Origin: Hominenteromicrobium sp900549945
GTDB lineage: Bacteria; Bacillota; Clostridia; Oscillospirales; Acutalibacteraceae
NCBI GenBank assembly: GCA_902472305.1
Contig: CABRNK010000002.1
Location: 1-64,000 of the forward strand
Reading direction: 5' to 3'
Length of the DNA: 64,000 nt
The translations under genes were made by a program, and so were the position numbers. A model generated the notes under the pieces. It searched no databases. It was not told the DNA's origin and saw only the letters and a program-made list of their open reading frames with translations. Shown piece after piece: positions 31,337-40,534 of the stretch; position 1 is the first letter of the stretch; every line of letters begins with the position of its first letter.

Positions 31337-32701
31337 ATGAAAACGATCGCAGCAATTTCTACGGCGGCCGCGCCGGGCGGCATCGGGATTATCCGGATCT
31401 CCGGCCCCGAAGCGCGCGCGGTCGGCGACCGGGTATTCCGGGCCGCATCCGGCGAGAGCCTCATGCAGGCGGCCGGGTATACGTGCTGCTTTGGCTATGT
31501 AATAGATGAAAGCGGCGCGCGGCTGGACGAATGTATTGCGACGGTTTTCGCCTCGCCGAAGAGCTTCACCGGCGAGGACGTCGTCGAGCTCTCCTGCCAC
31601 GGCGGCCTTTTCATTCTGAAAACGGCTTTGCAGGCGGTGCTTGCGGCGGGGGCTTCTCCGGCGGCGCCCGGAGAATTTACGCGACGGGCGTTTTTGAACG
31701 GCAAGATGGATCTCGCGCAGGCGGAGGCCGTGATGGAGCTGATCTCCGCGCAGGGCCGCGAGGCAATGAAAGCCGCGCAGGCTGGGCACGGAGGCGCGCT
31801 TTCCCGGCGGATCGCGGCGATTCGCGCCGATTTGACCGATGTCGGCGCGCACCTCGCGGCGTGGGCGGACTATCCGGACGACGATATTCCACAGGTAGAC
31901 GAGAAAATGTTGAAAGAAAGGCTGGCCGCCGGGCGGGAGGCGCTGGAAGCGCTTGTCGTCAGCTTTGACGGCGGCCGCGTTCTGCGCGAGGGCGTCGTGA
32001 CTGTAATTGCCGGCAAGCCGAATGCCGGGAAATCGACGCTGATGAATTTGCTCGCGGGCTGCGAGCGCTCGATCGTGACCGATCTCGCGGGCACGACGCG
32101 CGACGTCGTGGAGGAAACGGTCCTGCTCGGCGAAATCCCGCTGCGCCTCGCGGATACGGCCGGCATCCGGGAAACGGAGGACCGCGTCGAAAGGATTGGC
32201 GTGCAGATCGCGCTGGAGCGCGTCAAAACGGCGCAGTTTGTGCTCGCGGTGTTTGACGCGAGCGAAGCGCTGAACGACGACGACCGCGCGATGATGGAGG
32301 CGATCGGCGACACGCCATGCGTGGCGGTCGTCAATAAATCCGATCTGCCCGCCGCCATCGATATGGCGGAGATTGAGGCGCGCTTCCCGGCGGTCGTGAC
32401 GGTTTCCGCGCTTTCTGGCGACGGCCTCTCCGCGCTGGCACAAGCTGCGGCCGAGGTGCTTCAGACGGCGGCGCTGAACCCGAACGACGGCATCCTCTAT
32501 ACGGAGCGCCAGCGCGCGGATGCGAAAGCGGCGCTCGCCTGCATTGAGGAGGCGGAAAACGCCCTGCGCCTCGGCATGACATGGGACGCCGTGACCGTTT
32601 CGCTTGAGGGTGCTGTCGCGGCGCTGAACGAGCTGACCGGCGAGCGCGTCTCCGATGCGGTCGTCGACCGCGTGTTTGAAAAATTCTGCGTCGGAAAATG
32701 A
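31337..32701 (+). CDS. mnmE: tRNA modification GTPase MnmE
   Basis: A 454-residue GTPase that, with MnmG, adds a carboxymethylaminomethyl group to U34 of some tRNAs. The N-terminal tetrahydrofolate domain, a helical domain and an inserted G domain are all visible: P-loop GKPNAGKSTLMN, DLAGTTRDV, DTAGIRETED and NKSDL. The C-terminal FCVGK has the catalytic cysteine. It lies 47 nt before mnmG in the standard order. Confidence 0.96.
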   Translation: MKTIAAISTAAAPGGIGIIRISGPEARAVGDRVFRAASGESLMQAAGYTCCFGYVIDESGARLDECIATVFASPKSFTGEDVVELSCHGGLFILKTALQAVLAAGASPAAPGEFTRRAFLNGKMDLAQAEAVMELISAQGREAMKAAQAGHGGALSRRIAAIRADLTDVGAHLAAWADYPDDDIPQVDEKMLKERLAAGREALEALVVSFDGGRVLREGVVTVIAGKPNAGKSTLMNLLAGCERSIVTDLAGTTRDVVEETVLLGEIPLRLADTAGIRETEDRVERIGVQIALERVKTAQFVLAVFDASEALNDDDRAMMEAIGDTPCVAVVNKSDLPAAIDMAEIEARFPAVVTVSALSGDGLSALAQAAAEVLQTAALNPNDGILYTERQRADAKAALACIEEAENALRLGMTWDAVTVSLEGAVAALNELTGERVSDAVVDRVFEKFCVGK

Positions 32702-32748
32702 GATGCGGAACCCATTCGATTACTTGAAAAAATCTAAGGAAAACAACT

Positions 32749-34662
32749 ATGATTTATGATGCTGGAAAATTGGATATTGCCGTGATCGGCGCGGGGCACG
32801 CGGGCATTGAGGCCGCGCTCGCGGCGGCGCGGCTCGGGTGCCGTACGGCGGTATTTACGATCAACATGGACGCGGTGGGCAACTGCCCCTGCAACCCGAG
32901 CATCGGCGGCACGGCGAAGGGCCATCTTGTGCGGGAGATCGACGCGCTCGGCGGCGAAATGGGCAAGACGGCGGACGCATGCACGCTGCAGAGCCGCATG
33001 CTGAACCTCGGCAAGGGGCCGGCTGTACACTCCCTGCGCGCGCAGATCGACCGGAACCAATACGCCCGCGTGATGAAGCACAAGCTGGAGCTCTGCCCGA
33101 ACCTAGAGATGAAGCAGGCCGAGGTGGTCGATTTGCAGCGCACGGCGGACCACTGGATTTTGACGACCCAGCTTGGCGCACAGTATGCCTGCAAGGCGGT
33201 GATCCTCGCGACGGGCACCTTCCTTGGCGGGCGCATTTTCGTCGGCGACGTCTCCTATGCGGGCGGGCCGGACGGCATGTTCCCGGCGACGGCGCTCTCG
33301 GAAGCGCTGAAAAAACTCGGCATCGCCCTGCGGCGCTTCAAGACGGGGACGCCGGCGCGCGTTCTGCGCTCTTCGATCGACTTTTCGGCGCTGGAGGTGC
33401 AGAACGGCGACGAGCCGGTTACGCCGTTTTCGTTTGATACGGAAACCCCGCCCCAAAACAAGGCGGTGTGTCATGTGAGCTGGACGAACGCGCAGACGAA
33501 GGCGGTGATTTTGGAGAACATCCACCGTTCGCCCTTGTACGGCGGCATGATCGAGGGCGTCGGCCCGCGCTACTGCCCGAGTATAGAGGACAAGATCGTG
33601 CGCTTTGCGGAAAAGCCGCGCCACCAGCTCTTTATTGAGCCTTGCGGCGCGGATACGGAGGAAATGTATTTGCAGGGCATGAGCTCTTCTCTGCCCGAGG
33701 ACGTGCAGATCGCCTTTTACCGGACGATTCAGGGGCTCGAGCACGTGCAGATCATGCGCAGCGCCTACGCGATCGAGTACGATTGCTGCGATCCGCTGCA
33801 GCTGACCTCCACGCTCGAATTCCGCGAGCTGCCGGGGCTCTACGGCGCCGGGCAGTTCAACGGCAGTTCCGGCTACGAGGAGGCGGCCGCGCAGGGCTTT
33901 GTCGCAGGTGTGAATGCCGCGCTAAAAATCCTCGGGCGCGCGCCGCTGCTGCTCGACCGCGCGAGCTCGTACATCGGCACGCTGATCGACGATCTGATCA
34001 CAAAGGGCGTGACCGACCCCTACCGCATGATGACCTCGCGCTCGGAATACCGCCTTGTACTCCGGCAGGACAACGCTGATGAGCGGCTGACCCCGATCGG
34101 GCGCTCGCTTGGACTGATTTCCGACGCGCGCTGGGCGAAATTTCAGAAGAAACAGGCGCAGAAGGCGGAGGAAATGAAACGCGCGGAAAAGACCGTGCTT
34201 TCGCCGACGCAGGCGCTGAACGATATTCTTGTTTCACGTGAAACATCGCCGGTTTCGACCGGTGTGCGGCTTTCCGAGCTGCTGCGCCGCCCGCAGATTT
34301 CGTATGCGGATCTGCGCCCCGTAGATGAAACGCGGCCGGATTACCCGCGCGAAATATTTGAAAGCGTGGAAACCGCGCTTAAATATGAGGGGTACATCAA
34401 GCGGCAGATGCAGGATATTACAGAAATGCGCCGCCTCGAAAAGCGGCTTCTGCCCCGCGGCATCGATTACGATTCCATAGCCGGCCTGCGCCTCGAGGCG
34501 CGCGAAAAGCTCAGCCGTGTGCGGCCGGAAAATATCGGGCAGGCTGGGCGCATCTCCGGCGTATCGCCGGCGGATATTTCGGTGCTTCTGATTTGGCTTT
34601 CCGCCGGGAATGAGGCGCAGCAGCGCCGAACGGAATTGGAGAGCACGGCGGACACGCAATAA
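32749..34662 (+). CDS. mnmG: tRNA uridine-5-carboxymethylaminomethyl enzyme MnmG
   Basis: A 637-residue FAD enzyme and partner of MnmE. The dinucleotide motif is GAGHAGIEAALAAARLG, followed by NPSIGGTAKGHLVREIDALGG and GTFLGG. The C-terminal helical tail ends with SGVSPADISVLLIWL. A perfect parS lies within it at 34230-34245 and codes for VSRET. It is followed by rsmG at 23 nt. Confidence 0.96.
   Translation: MIYDAGKLDIAVIGAGHAGIEAALAAARLGCRTAVFTINMDAVGNCPCNPSIGGTAKGHLVREIDALGGEMGKTADACTLQSRMLNLGKGPAVHSLRAQIDRNQYARVMKHKLELCPNLEMKQAEVVDLQRTADHWILTTQLGAQYACKAVILATGTFLGGRIFVGDVSYAGGPDGMFPATALSEALKKLGIALRRFKTGTPARVLRSSIDFSALEVQNGDEPVTPFSFDTETPPQNKAVCHVSWTNAQTKAVILENIHRSPLYGGMIEGVGPRYCPSIEDKIVRFAEKPRHQLFIEPCGADTEEMYLQGMSSSLPEDVQIAFYRTIQGLEHVQIMRSAYAIEYDCCDPLQLTSTLEFRELPGLYGAGQFNGSSGYEEAAAQGFVAGVNAALKILGRAPLLLDRASSYIGTLIDDLITKGVTDPYRMMTSRSEYRLVLRQDNADERLTPIGRSLGLISDARWAKFQKKQAQKAEEMKRAEKTVLSPTQALNDILVSRETSPVSTGVRLSELLRRPQISYADLRPVDETRPDYPREIFESVETALKYEGYIKRQMQDITEMRRLEKRLLPRGIDYDSIAGLRLEAREKLSRVRPENIGQAGRISGVSPADISVLLIWLSAGNEAQQRRTELESTADTQ
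34230..34245. promoter_or_regulatory. parS: parS site inside mnmG
   Basis: TGTTTCACGTGAAACA, a perfect 16-bp match to the Firmicutes parS consensus bound by ParB/Spo0J. It lies in the mnmG coding region. Confidence 0.95.
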
Positions 34663-34685
34663 AAAAGAAAACGGAGGGCATCCGT

Positions 34686-35426
34686 ATGGATATACGAAAC
34701 GAATTGATTCAAAAGGCAAAGGAAATCGGCGTGAAGGTTTCCCCCCAGCAGGCGGAGCAGTTTCAGATCTACCTCGACCTCCTGCTCGAGCGGAACGAGG
34801 TCGTCAACCTGACGGCGATCACCGACCCGCATGAGGCGGTCGTCAAGCATTTTGTGGACAGCCTGACGCTTTTAAAGGCGGTGGAGATCAAAAAAGGCGC
34901 GAAGCTCGTGGACGTGGGCACCGGTGCGGGCTTTCCGGGCCTGCCGGTCAAAATCATGCGGCCGGACATCGAGCTGACGCTTCTCGATTCGCTCAATAAG
35001 CGCCTTATATTTCTGAAAGACGTCTGCGCCGCGATCGGCGTTGAGGCGAATTGCATCCACAAGCGTGCGGAGGAAGCCGGGCGCGACGTGAAGCTGCGCG
35101 AGAGCTTCGACATTGCGACGGCGCGCGCGGTCGCCAATATGAACACGCTAGCGGAATACTGTATCCCGCTCATCAAGATGAAGGGTATTTTTGCGGCGAT
35201 GAAAGGCCCGGGGCTCGAGGAGGAAATGGTGCTCGCCAAGCGTGCGGTGTCCGCGCTCGGCTGCAAGGTCGTAAAGACAGCGCCGTTTACGCTGCCGGAT
35301 GCGGAGCACAGCGAGCGAAATATCGCCGTCATGCAGAAAACGGCGTTTACACCGAAGGTCTATCCGCGCCACGGCGGGACGATCACCAAAAAGCCGCTGT
35401 TCCTCGAAAAGCCGGATACGCAGTAA
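34686..35426 (+). CDS. rsmG: 16S rRNA G527 methyltransferase RsmG
   Basis: A 246-residue SAM methyltransferase (GidB) for N7 of G527 in 16S rRNA. The SAM motif is LVDVGTGAGFPGLPVKI, then LTLLDSLNKR. Conserved DIATARAVANMNTLAEYC marks the catalytic part. The C-terminal KxxxTP-like end is KVYPRHGGTITKKPL. The gene follows mnmG and precedes the segregation genes. Confidence 0.94.
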   Translation: MDIRNELIQKAKEIGVKVSPQQAEQFQIYLDLLLERNEVVNLTAITDPHEAVVKHFVDSLTLLKAVEIKKGAKLVDVGTGAGFPGLPVKIMRPDIELTLLDSLNKRLIFLKDVCAAIGVEANCIHKRAEEAGRDVKLRESFDIATARAVANMNTLAEYCIPLIKMKGIFAAMKGPGLEEEMVLAKRAVSALGCKVVKTAPFTLPDAEHSERNIAVMQKTAFTPKVYPRHGGTITKKPLFLEKPDTQ

Positions 35427-35498
35427 AGCAGCCGTGCGGAGCAGCGAATTTTAGATGTTTGGAATATAGCAAGGCGAAAATACCATACGCAGCGGATA

Positions 35499-35543
35499 TA
35501 TTTGCGCTTTGCAAGTATTTGCAATTTGCATGTATTTGCAATT
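35499..35543. repeat. Iterated TTTGCA motifs upstream of an acetyltransferase
   Basis: Three (TA)TTTGC-type units and extra TTTGCA copies lie in about 45 bp; two are TATTTGCAATT at 35516 and 35533, 17 bp apart. TTGCAA is itself palindromic. The last units overlap a possible promoter, TTGCAT (35526-35531), then TACAAA 18 bp later, so an operator array is possible. Confidence 0.5.
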
Positions 35544-35582
35544 ATCTGGTACAAATAAAAATTTTGCAGGAGGTCGTGTCCT

Positions 35583-36044
35583 TTGCCGATAAAGGGCGAA
35601 ATATATATGAATATACGGTATCGAAAGGCGAAAATTGACGATATTCCGAAGCTGAACCCACTTTTGAGCCAGCTTTCGGAGACGATGGCGGACCCCGCCG
35701 AGATGGCGCGGAAAATGGAAAAGCTCGACCGCAACGAGGACTGCTTTCTGCTTGTGGCGGAGGACACGGAAAGCGGGGCGCTCTGCGGCTCTCTGCTCGG
35801 CGTGGCGTTTGAGGACATCTGCGATACCTGCAGGCCGATTCTGCTCGTCGAGAACGTCGTAACCGACAAGGCATACCGCGGCTGCGGCATCGGGCGCGGC
35901 ATGTTTGAATTTATTGAAAACTGGGGCAGAGAAAAGGAATGCCACTACTGTATTTTGGTCTCCGGCATGAACCGCACAGGCGCGCACAAGTTCTACGATG
36001 CGATCGGTTACAGCGAGGTCAAAGGCTTTAAGAAATACCTGTAA
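35583..36044 (+). CDS. GNAT-family N-acetyltransferase
   Basis: A 153-residue (or 145) acetyltransferase. The acetyl-CoA motif is VVTDKAYRGCGIGRGMFEFI, followed by ILVSGMNRTGAHKFYDAIGY, the C-terminal GNAT pattern. TTG 35583 has an AGGAGG 9 nt upstream; ATG 35607, where homology starts (MNIRYRKA), has AAAGGG 10 nt upstream. Both starts may be used. Substrate unknown. Confidence 0.82.
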   Translation: MPIKGEIYMNIRYRKAKIDDIPKLNPLLSQLSETMADPAEMARKMEKLDRNEDCFLLVAEDTESGALCGSLLGVAFEDICDTCRPILLVENVVTDKAYRGCGIGRGMFEFIENWGREKECHYCILVSGMNRTGAHKFYDAIGYSEVKGFKKYL

Positions 36045-36068
36045 AAGGATTATTAGGGGCAATGAGCT

Positions 36069-36106
36069 CAAAAAAGGAGGTTTCCGGTGTGGAAGCCTCC
36101 TTTTTC
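36069..36106. terminator. Terminator between the two acetyltransferase genes
   Basis: AAAAAGGAGGTTTCC and GGAAGCCTCCTTTTT form a long stem with a short loop. It can serve both convergent genes, as A and T runs lie on each side. Confidence 0.85.
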
Positions 36107-36158
36107 CTGCAATTTATGCGGATTGGCGGCACGCGGGCTATCGTGCGCCGCGGCGCAG

Positions 36159-36707
36159 TCAGAGCGATTTGATCATCAGGATTTCATCGGCGTAGCTGCC
36201 GTCTGGGTATTTCATTGCGTGCGGAAGCAGGCCGTAGGCCTGAAAGCCCAGCCGTTCATACAGCTGCTGTGCGCGGCCGTTGCCGCGAACGACGCTCAGC
36301 TCCATCTGCTCGTAGCCAATACGCTTTGCCGCTTCAATAAGCGTTTCGAGCGCATACCGCCCGATGCCAAGTCCGCAGTAGGCCTGATACAGCGCGATCG
36401 CCACGCCGCAGCGGTGGCGGCTGCGTGCGGCGCTCCCTTCAGGAGACAGGCGGCAGCTTCCGGCGAGCGTCCCGTCTACCCGGATTGTCAGCATCAGCCC
36501 GCGCGGCTGGTCGAGGCACGATTGCAGGAAGGCGCGTTCCTCATCGGTGCTCGGCACATCGTCCTGCGGCCCGCGCAGCAGGAACGGTGTTTCGGCGGAG
36601 GTGGCGGTCAGATAAGCGCGCATCTCCTCGGCATCTGCGGGCACAGCGCTGCGCAGCATGCAGGTCCGCCCGTCCCGCAGCACGGCTTTTTTCTCCGGAA
36701 AAATCAT
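36159..36707 (-). CDS. GNAT-family N-acetyltransferase
   Basis: A 182-residue acetyltransferase, different from its neighbour. It starts with AVLRDGRTCMLRSAVPADAEEM, has IALYQAYCGLGIGRYALETLIE as motif A, and ends in RGNGRAQQLYERLGFQAYG. The pattern is of RimJ/RimL-like and related small-molecule types. Substrate unknown. The AAAGGGG ribosome site lies before ATG 36707. Confidence 0.85.
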   Translation of the reverse strand: MIFPEKKAVLRDGRTCMLRSAVPADAEEMRAYLTATSAETPFLLRGPQDDVPSTDEERAFLQSCLDQPRGLMLTIRVDGTLAGSCRLSPEGSAARSRHRCGVAIALYQAYCGLGIGRYALETLIEAAKRIGYEQMELSVVRGNGRAQQLYERLGFQAYGLLPHAMKYPDGSYADEILMIKSL

Positions 36708-36879
36708 TGGTACGCACCCCTTTTGCGGCTTGTTACGGTCATTATACCATGGAAAAGATCAAAAGCAAGAAAAATTTTTTGTGTGACACATTCCGGCAAA
36801 ATCTGTACGCGGCGTGTGGTATTCTAAGTGCACAGGGCAGGACAAGCCCTGCGGTGTCATCGGCAAGGGGGGACGCGGA

Positions 36880-37680
36880 TTGGTTTTCAGTGAAAGGAAA
36901 AAGCTCGTGGAGCTGGCTCCGGACAGGATTGTGCCCAACCCCAACCAGCCGCGCAAGGATTTTCCGAAGGCGGAGCTCGAGCAGCTCGCCGAAAGCATCC
37001 GGCAGAACGGGCTTTTGCAGCCGATCGTCGTCCGGCGAGACCGGGACGGCTACGTGCTCGTGGCCGGTGAGCGGCGCTGGCGTGCATCCAAAATGGCGGG
37101 GCTCAGAACGATTCCGGCCATCGTGCAGGATTACAGCGCAAAAGACGGCGCGGTGCTCGCTCTGATCGAGAACATGCAGCGCAGTGATTTGAATTTTTTT
37201 GAAGAGGCCGCGGCAATTTATGAATTGATGCGCGACCGGTCGATGACACAGGAGGAGACGGCGAGGCGGCTCGGCATGAGCCAGCCCGCCCTTGCAAACA
37301 AGGTCCGGCTTCTGCGCCTTTCGGGCGAGGAGCAGCGGATTATTTTGGAAAACCGGCTCACGGAGCGCCACGCCCGCGCGCTTCTGCGCGTGGAAGACCC
37401 AATCCGCCGCGTGCAGGCGCTGAAAGCAATCGTGGAGCGCAAACTCAACGTCGCACAGACTGAGGCGCTGATCAAGGATCTGCTCGAGCGGGAGGAACCG
37501 GCGAAAAAGCCGAAGCGTACTTTTATCGCGAAGGACGTCCGGCTGTTCATCAACACGATCGACCATGCGGTCAAGGCGATGAAAAGCGCCGGCATCCGAG
37601 CCGTTTCCCAGAAGCGGGAGACCGACGACTATTTTGAGTGCGTCGTACGCATCCCGAAATCAAATTCAAGTACGAGGTAA
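36880..37680 (+). CDS. noc: Nucleoid occlusion protein Noc (ParB-family)
   Basis: A 266-residue ParB-like CTP/DNA-binding protein. The N-terminal domain has NPNQPRKDFPKAELEQLAESI, then VAGERRWRASKMAGL and ALIENMQRSDLNFFEEA. The HTH is SMTQEETARRLGMSQPALANK. The start is TTG 36880, with AAGGGGGG 7 nt upstream. Order rsmG-noc-parA-parB equals that of Bacillus, so Noc rather than a second Spo0J is likely. The N-terminus lacks a clear long amphipathic helix, so membrane binding is unsure. Confidence 0.85.
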   Translation: MVFSERKKLVELAPDRIVPNPNQPRKDFPKAELEQLAESIRQNGLLQPIVVRRDRDGYVLVAGERRWRASKMAGLRTIPAIVQDYSAKDGAVLALIENMQRSDLNFFEEAAAIYELMRDRSMTQEETARRLGMSQPALANKVRLLRLSGEEQRIILENRLTERHARALLRVEDPIRRVQALKAIVERKLNVAQTEALIKDLLEREEPAKKPKRTFIAKDVRLFINTIDHAVKAMKSAGIRAVSQKRETDDYFECVVRIPKSNSSTR

Positions 37681-37714
37681 ACCCATTCCCTTATTCATTT
37701 CCCACAACGCAGGA

Positions 37715-37743
37715 GGACTGTCGGCAAAACCGGCGGTCCTTTT
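37715..37743 (+). terminator. Intrinsic terminator after noc
   Basis: GGACTGTCGG and CCGGCGGTCC pair over ten bases (with G-U pairs) around CAAAA, then TTTTG. Confidence 0.75.
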
Positions 37744-37747
37744 GCGT

Positions 37748-37763
37748 TGTTTCACGTGAAACA
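37748..37763. promoter_or_regulatory. parS: parS site upstream of parA
   Basis: TGTTTCACGTGAAACA, identical to the copy in mnmG. It lies between the noc terminator and the parA promoter. Confidence 0.95.
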
Positions 37764-37800
37764 TTGCCGAATCGCCAAAAACCTTGAATTTGCACTTTAT

Positions 37801-37825
37801 TCCGCGTGGGAATTGTGATACAATA
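37801..37825 (+). promoter_or_regulatory. Likely promoter of parAB
   Basis: TACAAT at about 37820-37825 has a TGA extended -10 element before it; the -35 TTTATT about 17 bp upstream is weak. Confidence 0.55.
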
Positions 37826-37886
37826 AATTATACATGCGACCCGAAGGGAGCGCAGCCAAGGAAAAGGGAAAGGAGCACGGCCAATT

Positions 37887-38651
37887 ATGAGCAAAGTGAT
37901 CGCCGTTGCAAATCAGAAGGGCGGCGTGGGCAAGACGACGAGCGCGGTAAATATTGCCGCATGCCTCGGCGCAAAGGGAAAAAATACGCTGCTTGTGGAT
38001 ATCGACCCGCAGGGCAATTCGACGAGCGGCGTGGGCTTTGACCGGCGCAGCCTCGAGACGACCTCCTACGATATTTTGATCAACGGCGCGAAAGGGCAGG
38101 ACGCCGTGCTGAAAACCGCATTTGATAGGCTGTCGGTCATTCCGTCCTCGGCGGATCTCGCCGCGGCGGAGATCGAGCTCGCGGATATTCCAGCGCGCGA
38201 GGCCGTGCTGAAAACCGCGCTGGCGCCGATGCGCGCCGCGTACGATTTTATCATTATCGACTGCCCGCCGTCGCTCGGCCTGATTACGACGAACGCGCTG
38301 AACGCCGCGGACTCCGTCCTAATCCCCGTGCAGTGCGAATATTATGCGCTTGAGGGGCTTTCCCAGCTGATGAACACCGTGCAGGCCGTGAAACGGCGCT
38401 ACAACGACCGGCTGGAGCTCGAAGGCGTTCTGCTCACAATGTACGACGGCCGGCTCAACCTGACGCAGCAGGTCGTGACGGAAATCAAGAAGTATTTCCC
38501 GCGCAAGGTGTTTTCCACGGTGATTCCCCGCACCGTGCGCCTTTCCGAGGCGCCGAGCTACGGCCAGCCGATCCTCTATTACGACCGGAGCAATAAGGGC
38601 AGCTTGGCCTACGGCGCGCTGACGGATGAAATTTTAAAGAAAAACCGATGA
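37887..38651 (+). CDS. parA: Chromosome partitioning ATPase ParA/Soj
   Basis: A 254-residue ParA ATPase. The deviant Walker A is NQKGGVGKTTSAVN, the A' motif is LVDIDPQGNSTSG, and Walker B is IIDCPPSLGLITTNAL. It has no N-terminal HTH, as for chromosomal Soj. It moves or regulates ParB-parS complexes and may act on DnaA. It is 23 nt upstream of parB. Confidence 0.95.
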   Translation: MSKVIAVANQKGGVGKTTSAVNIAACLGAKGKNTLLVDIDPQGNSTSGVGFDRRSLETTSYDILINGAKGQDAVLKTAFDRLSVIPSSADLAAAEIELADIPAREAVLKTALAPMRAAYDFIIIDCPPSLGLITTNALNAADSVLIPVQCEYYALEGLSQLMNTVQAVKRRYNDRLELEGVLLTMYDGRLNLTQQVVTEIKKYFPRKVFSTVIPRTVRLSEAPSYGQPILYYDRSNKGSLAYGALTDEILKKNR

Positions 38652-38674
38652 TTGAAGGAGGATAAATTTCAGAT

Positions 38675-39526
38675 ATGGCGAAAAAAGGCGGCCTCGGCAA
38701 GGGGCTTGACGCGATTTTTCACGATAACGTGCGCGCGGACGACGGCAGCGCGGTAGAGCTGAATATCAACGAGCTGGAGCCGAACCGGAACCAGCCGCGC
38801 AAGGGATTCAGCGACGAAGCGATGCGCGAGCTCGCGGATTCCATCGCCCAGCACGGCGTTCTGCAGCCGCTTCTCGTGCGCCCGATGCTCTCGGGCGGGT
38901 ATCAGATCGTCGCGGGGGAGCGGCGGTGGCGCGCCTCGCGCATGGCGGGGCTTATGACCGTGCCCGCGCTGATCCGCGAACTGACGGACAGCGAGGTCAT
39001 GCAGATCGCGCTGATCGAAAATTTGCAGCGCGAGGACTTAAAACCGCTTGAGGAGGCACAGGGCTATCAGGCTTTGATGGATGAATTCAGCTTCACGCAG
39101 GATGAAATCTCAAAAACCGTGGGCAAATCCCGCCCGGCGGTGACAAACGCGCTGCGGCTTTTAAATCTGCCGGATGTGCTGCGCTCAATGCTCGCCAACG
39201 GCGACCTCACGGCCGGCCACGCCCGCACGCTCTTGAGCTTTAAGGATGAGGCGGCGATGCTCGCGGCGGCAAAGCGCACGGTGGCGGAGGGGCTTTCCGT
39301 GCGCGAGCTCGAAAAAATGGCCAAACGGGCCAATGCGGAAAAGCCCGAGACGACGCGTCCCGCGCGCCGCATCCGCTACTACGACGAGGCGGAGCTCGCT
39401 TTGCGCGATACGCTGAACCGCGTTGTGCATGTCGGCGGCACAAAGAAAAAGGGCGTACTGTCCATTGAATTCTACGGCGAGGAGGATTTAAAAAGCCTGC
39501 TCTCCGATTTAAAGCTGGAGGACTAA
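38675..39526 (+). CDS. parB: Chromosome partitioning protein ParB/Spo0J
   Basis: A 283-residue ParB. The N-terminal CTPase fold has NELEPNRNQPRKGFSDEAM, the GERRWRASRMAGL motif and ALIENLQREDLKPLEEAQGYQ. The HTH follows in FTQDEISKTVGKSRPAVTNALRL. The C-terminal dimer domain ends in EEDLKSLLSDLKLE. It loads on the parS sites here and recruits condensin. Confidence 0.95.
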   Translation: MAKKGGLGKGLDAIFHDNVRADDGSAVELNINELEPNRNQPRKGFSDEAMRELADSIAQHGVLQPLLVRPMLSGGYQIVAGERRWRASRMAGLMTVPALIRELTDSEVMQIALIENLQREDLKPLEEAQGYQALMDEFSFTQDEISKTVGKSRPAVTNALRLLNLPDVLRSMLANGDLTAGHARTLLSFKDEAAMLAAAKRTVAEGLSVRELEKMAKRANAEKPETTRPARRIRYYDEAELALRDTLNRVVHVGGTKKKGVLSIEFYGEEDLKSLLSDLKLED

Positions 39527-39565
39527 AAGCGATTGGGGTGTGTTTGTTAGGGGGAATGCGGATAA

Positions 39566-40534
39566 ATGATCCATTGCAGCAATTTGACGAAGGACTACAA
39601 GTCCTTCAAAAAGACCGGCTGGCTGAAGCTGCGGCGGTCGAAATCGGCGGAGGTGTTCCGCGCGGTCGACAACATCACGTTTGACATCGGCGCCGGGGAG
39701 GTCGTCGGCTACATCGGGCCGAACGGCGCGGGCAAGTCGACGACGATCAAGATGATGTGCGGCATCCTGACGCCGACGTCCGGAGAGCTGACCGTCAACG
39801 GGCTTGTGCCCTACAAAAACCGGCAGAAAAACGCGCGGCAGATCGGCGTGATCTTCGGGCAGAAATCCCAGCTCTGGTGGGATCTGCCGATCACGTCTTC
39901 GCTGAAGCTGTACCAGAAAATGTATGAGATACCGGACGACGTCTACCACGAGCGGTATATGCAGCTTTGTGACATGCTCGAGCTGGACGAGTTCGCCGAC
40001 CGGCCGGTGCGGACGCTTTCGCTCGGCCAGCGCATGCGCGGCGAGCTGGCGGCCGCCGTCCTGCACCGCCCGCCGGTACTGATCCTCGACGAGCCGACGA
40101 TCGGCATGGACGTCGTCGTCAAGGAGCGCATCCGAGCGTTCCTGAAAGAGCTGAACCGCGCTTACGGTACGACAATTCTGCTCACGACGCACGACATGAC
40201 CGACATCGAAAAGGTCTGCGCGCGGGCGATCATGATCAATAAGGGCAAAAAGCTGTTCGACGGCACGCTCGAGGCGCTGCGGCAGAACAGCCAGTCGGAT
40301 TCCCGCGTGACGGTCCGGCTCGAAAAGGCGGTGCCGCCGGCGGTGGAGGCGCGGCTGCGCGGGCTGGAAAAGCCGGAGGCGGGCACGTATATCTTCCGCC
40401 TCAGCCACACGGACGAGGAAAACCGCCTGTTGAGCGAGGTGCTGGAGAACAACCGCGTGCTGGACATGTATATCGCGGAGCCGACGCTCGAGGAAGAGGT
40501 TGCGCGTTACCTCGGAAAGGGGGAAACGCAGTGA
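39566..40534 (+). CDS. ABC-2 type transporter ATP-binding protein (COG4586)
   Basis: A 322-residue ABC ATPase with Walker A GPNGAGKSTT, signature LSLGQRMRGELAA, Walker B VLILDEPTIGMD and LTTHDMTDIEK. It has the COG4586-style start SFKKTGWLKLRRSKSAEVFRAVDNITF. It forms an operon with two membrane genes. The substrate is unknown; such systems have been linked to export of lipids, drugs or peptides. Confidence 0.85.
   Translation: MIHCSNLTKDYKSFKKTGWLKLRRSKSAEVFRAVDNITFDIGAGEVVGYIGPNGAGKSTTIKMMCGILTPTSGELTVNGLVPYKNRQKNARQIGVIFGQKSQLWWDLPITSSLKLYQKMYEIPDDVYHERYMQLCDMLELDEFADRPVRTLSLGQRMRGELAAAVLHRPPVLILDEPTIGMDVVVKERIRAFLKELNRAYGTTILLTTHDMTDIEKVCARAIMINKGKKLFDGTLEALRQNSQSDSRVTVRLEKAVPPAVEARLRGLEKPEAGTYIFRLSHTDEENRLLSEVLENNRVLDMYIAEPTLEEEVARYLGKGETQ

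Noticed and set aside
35499..35543. CRISPR-like repeat array
   Set aside because: Units are too short and irregular, there are no spacers of constant length, and no cas genes lie in the window.
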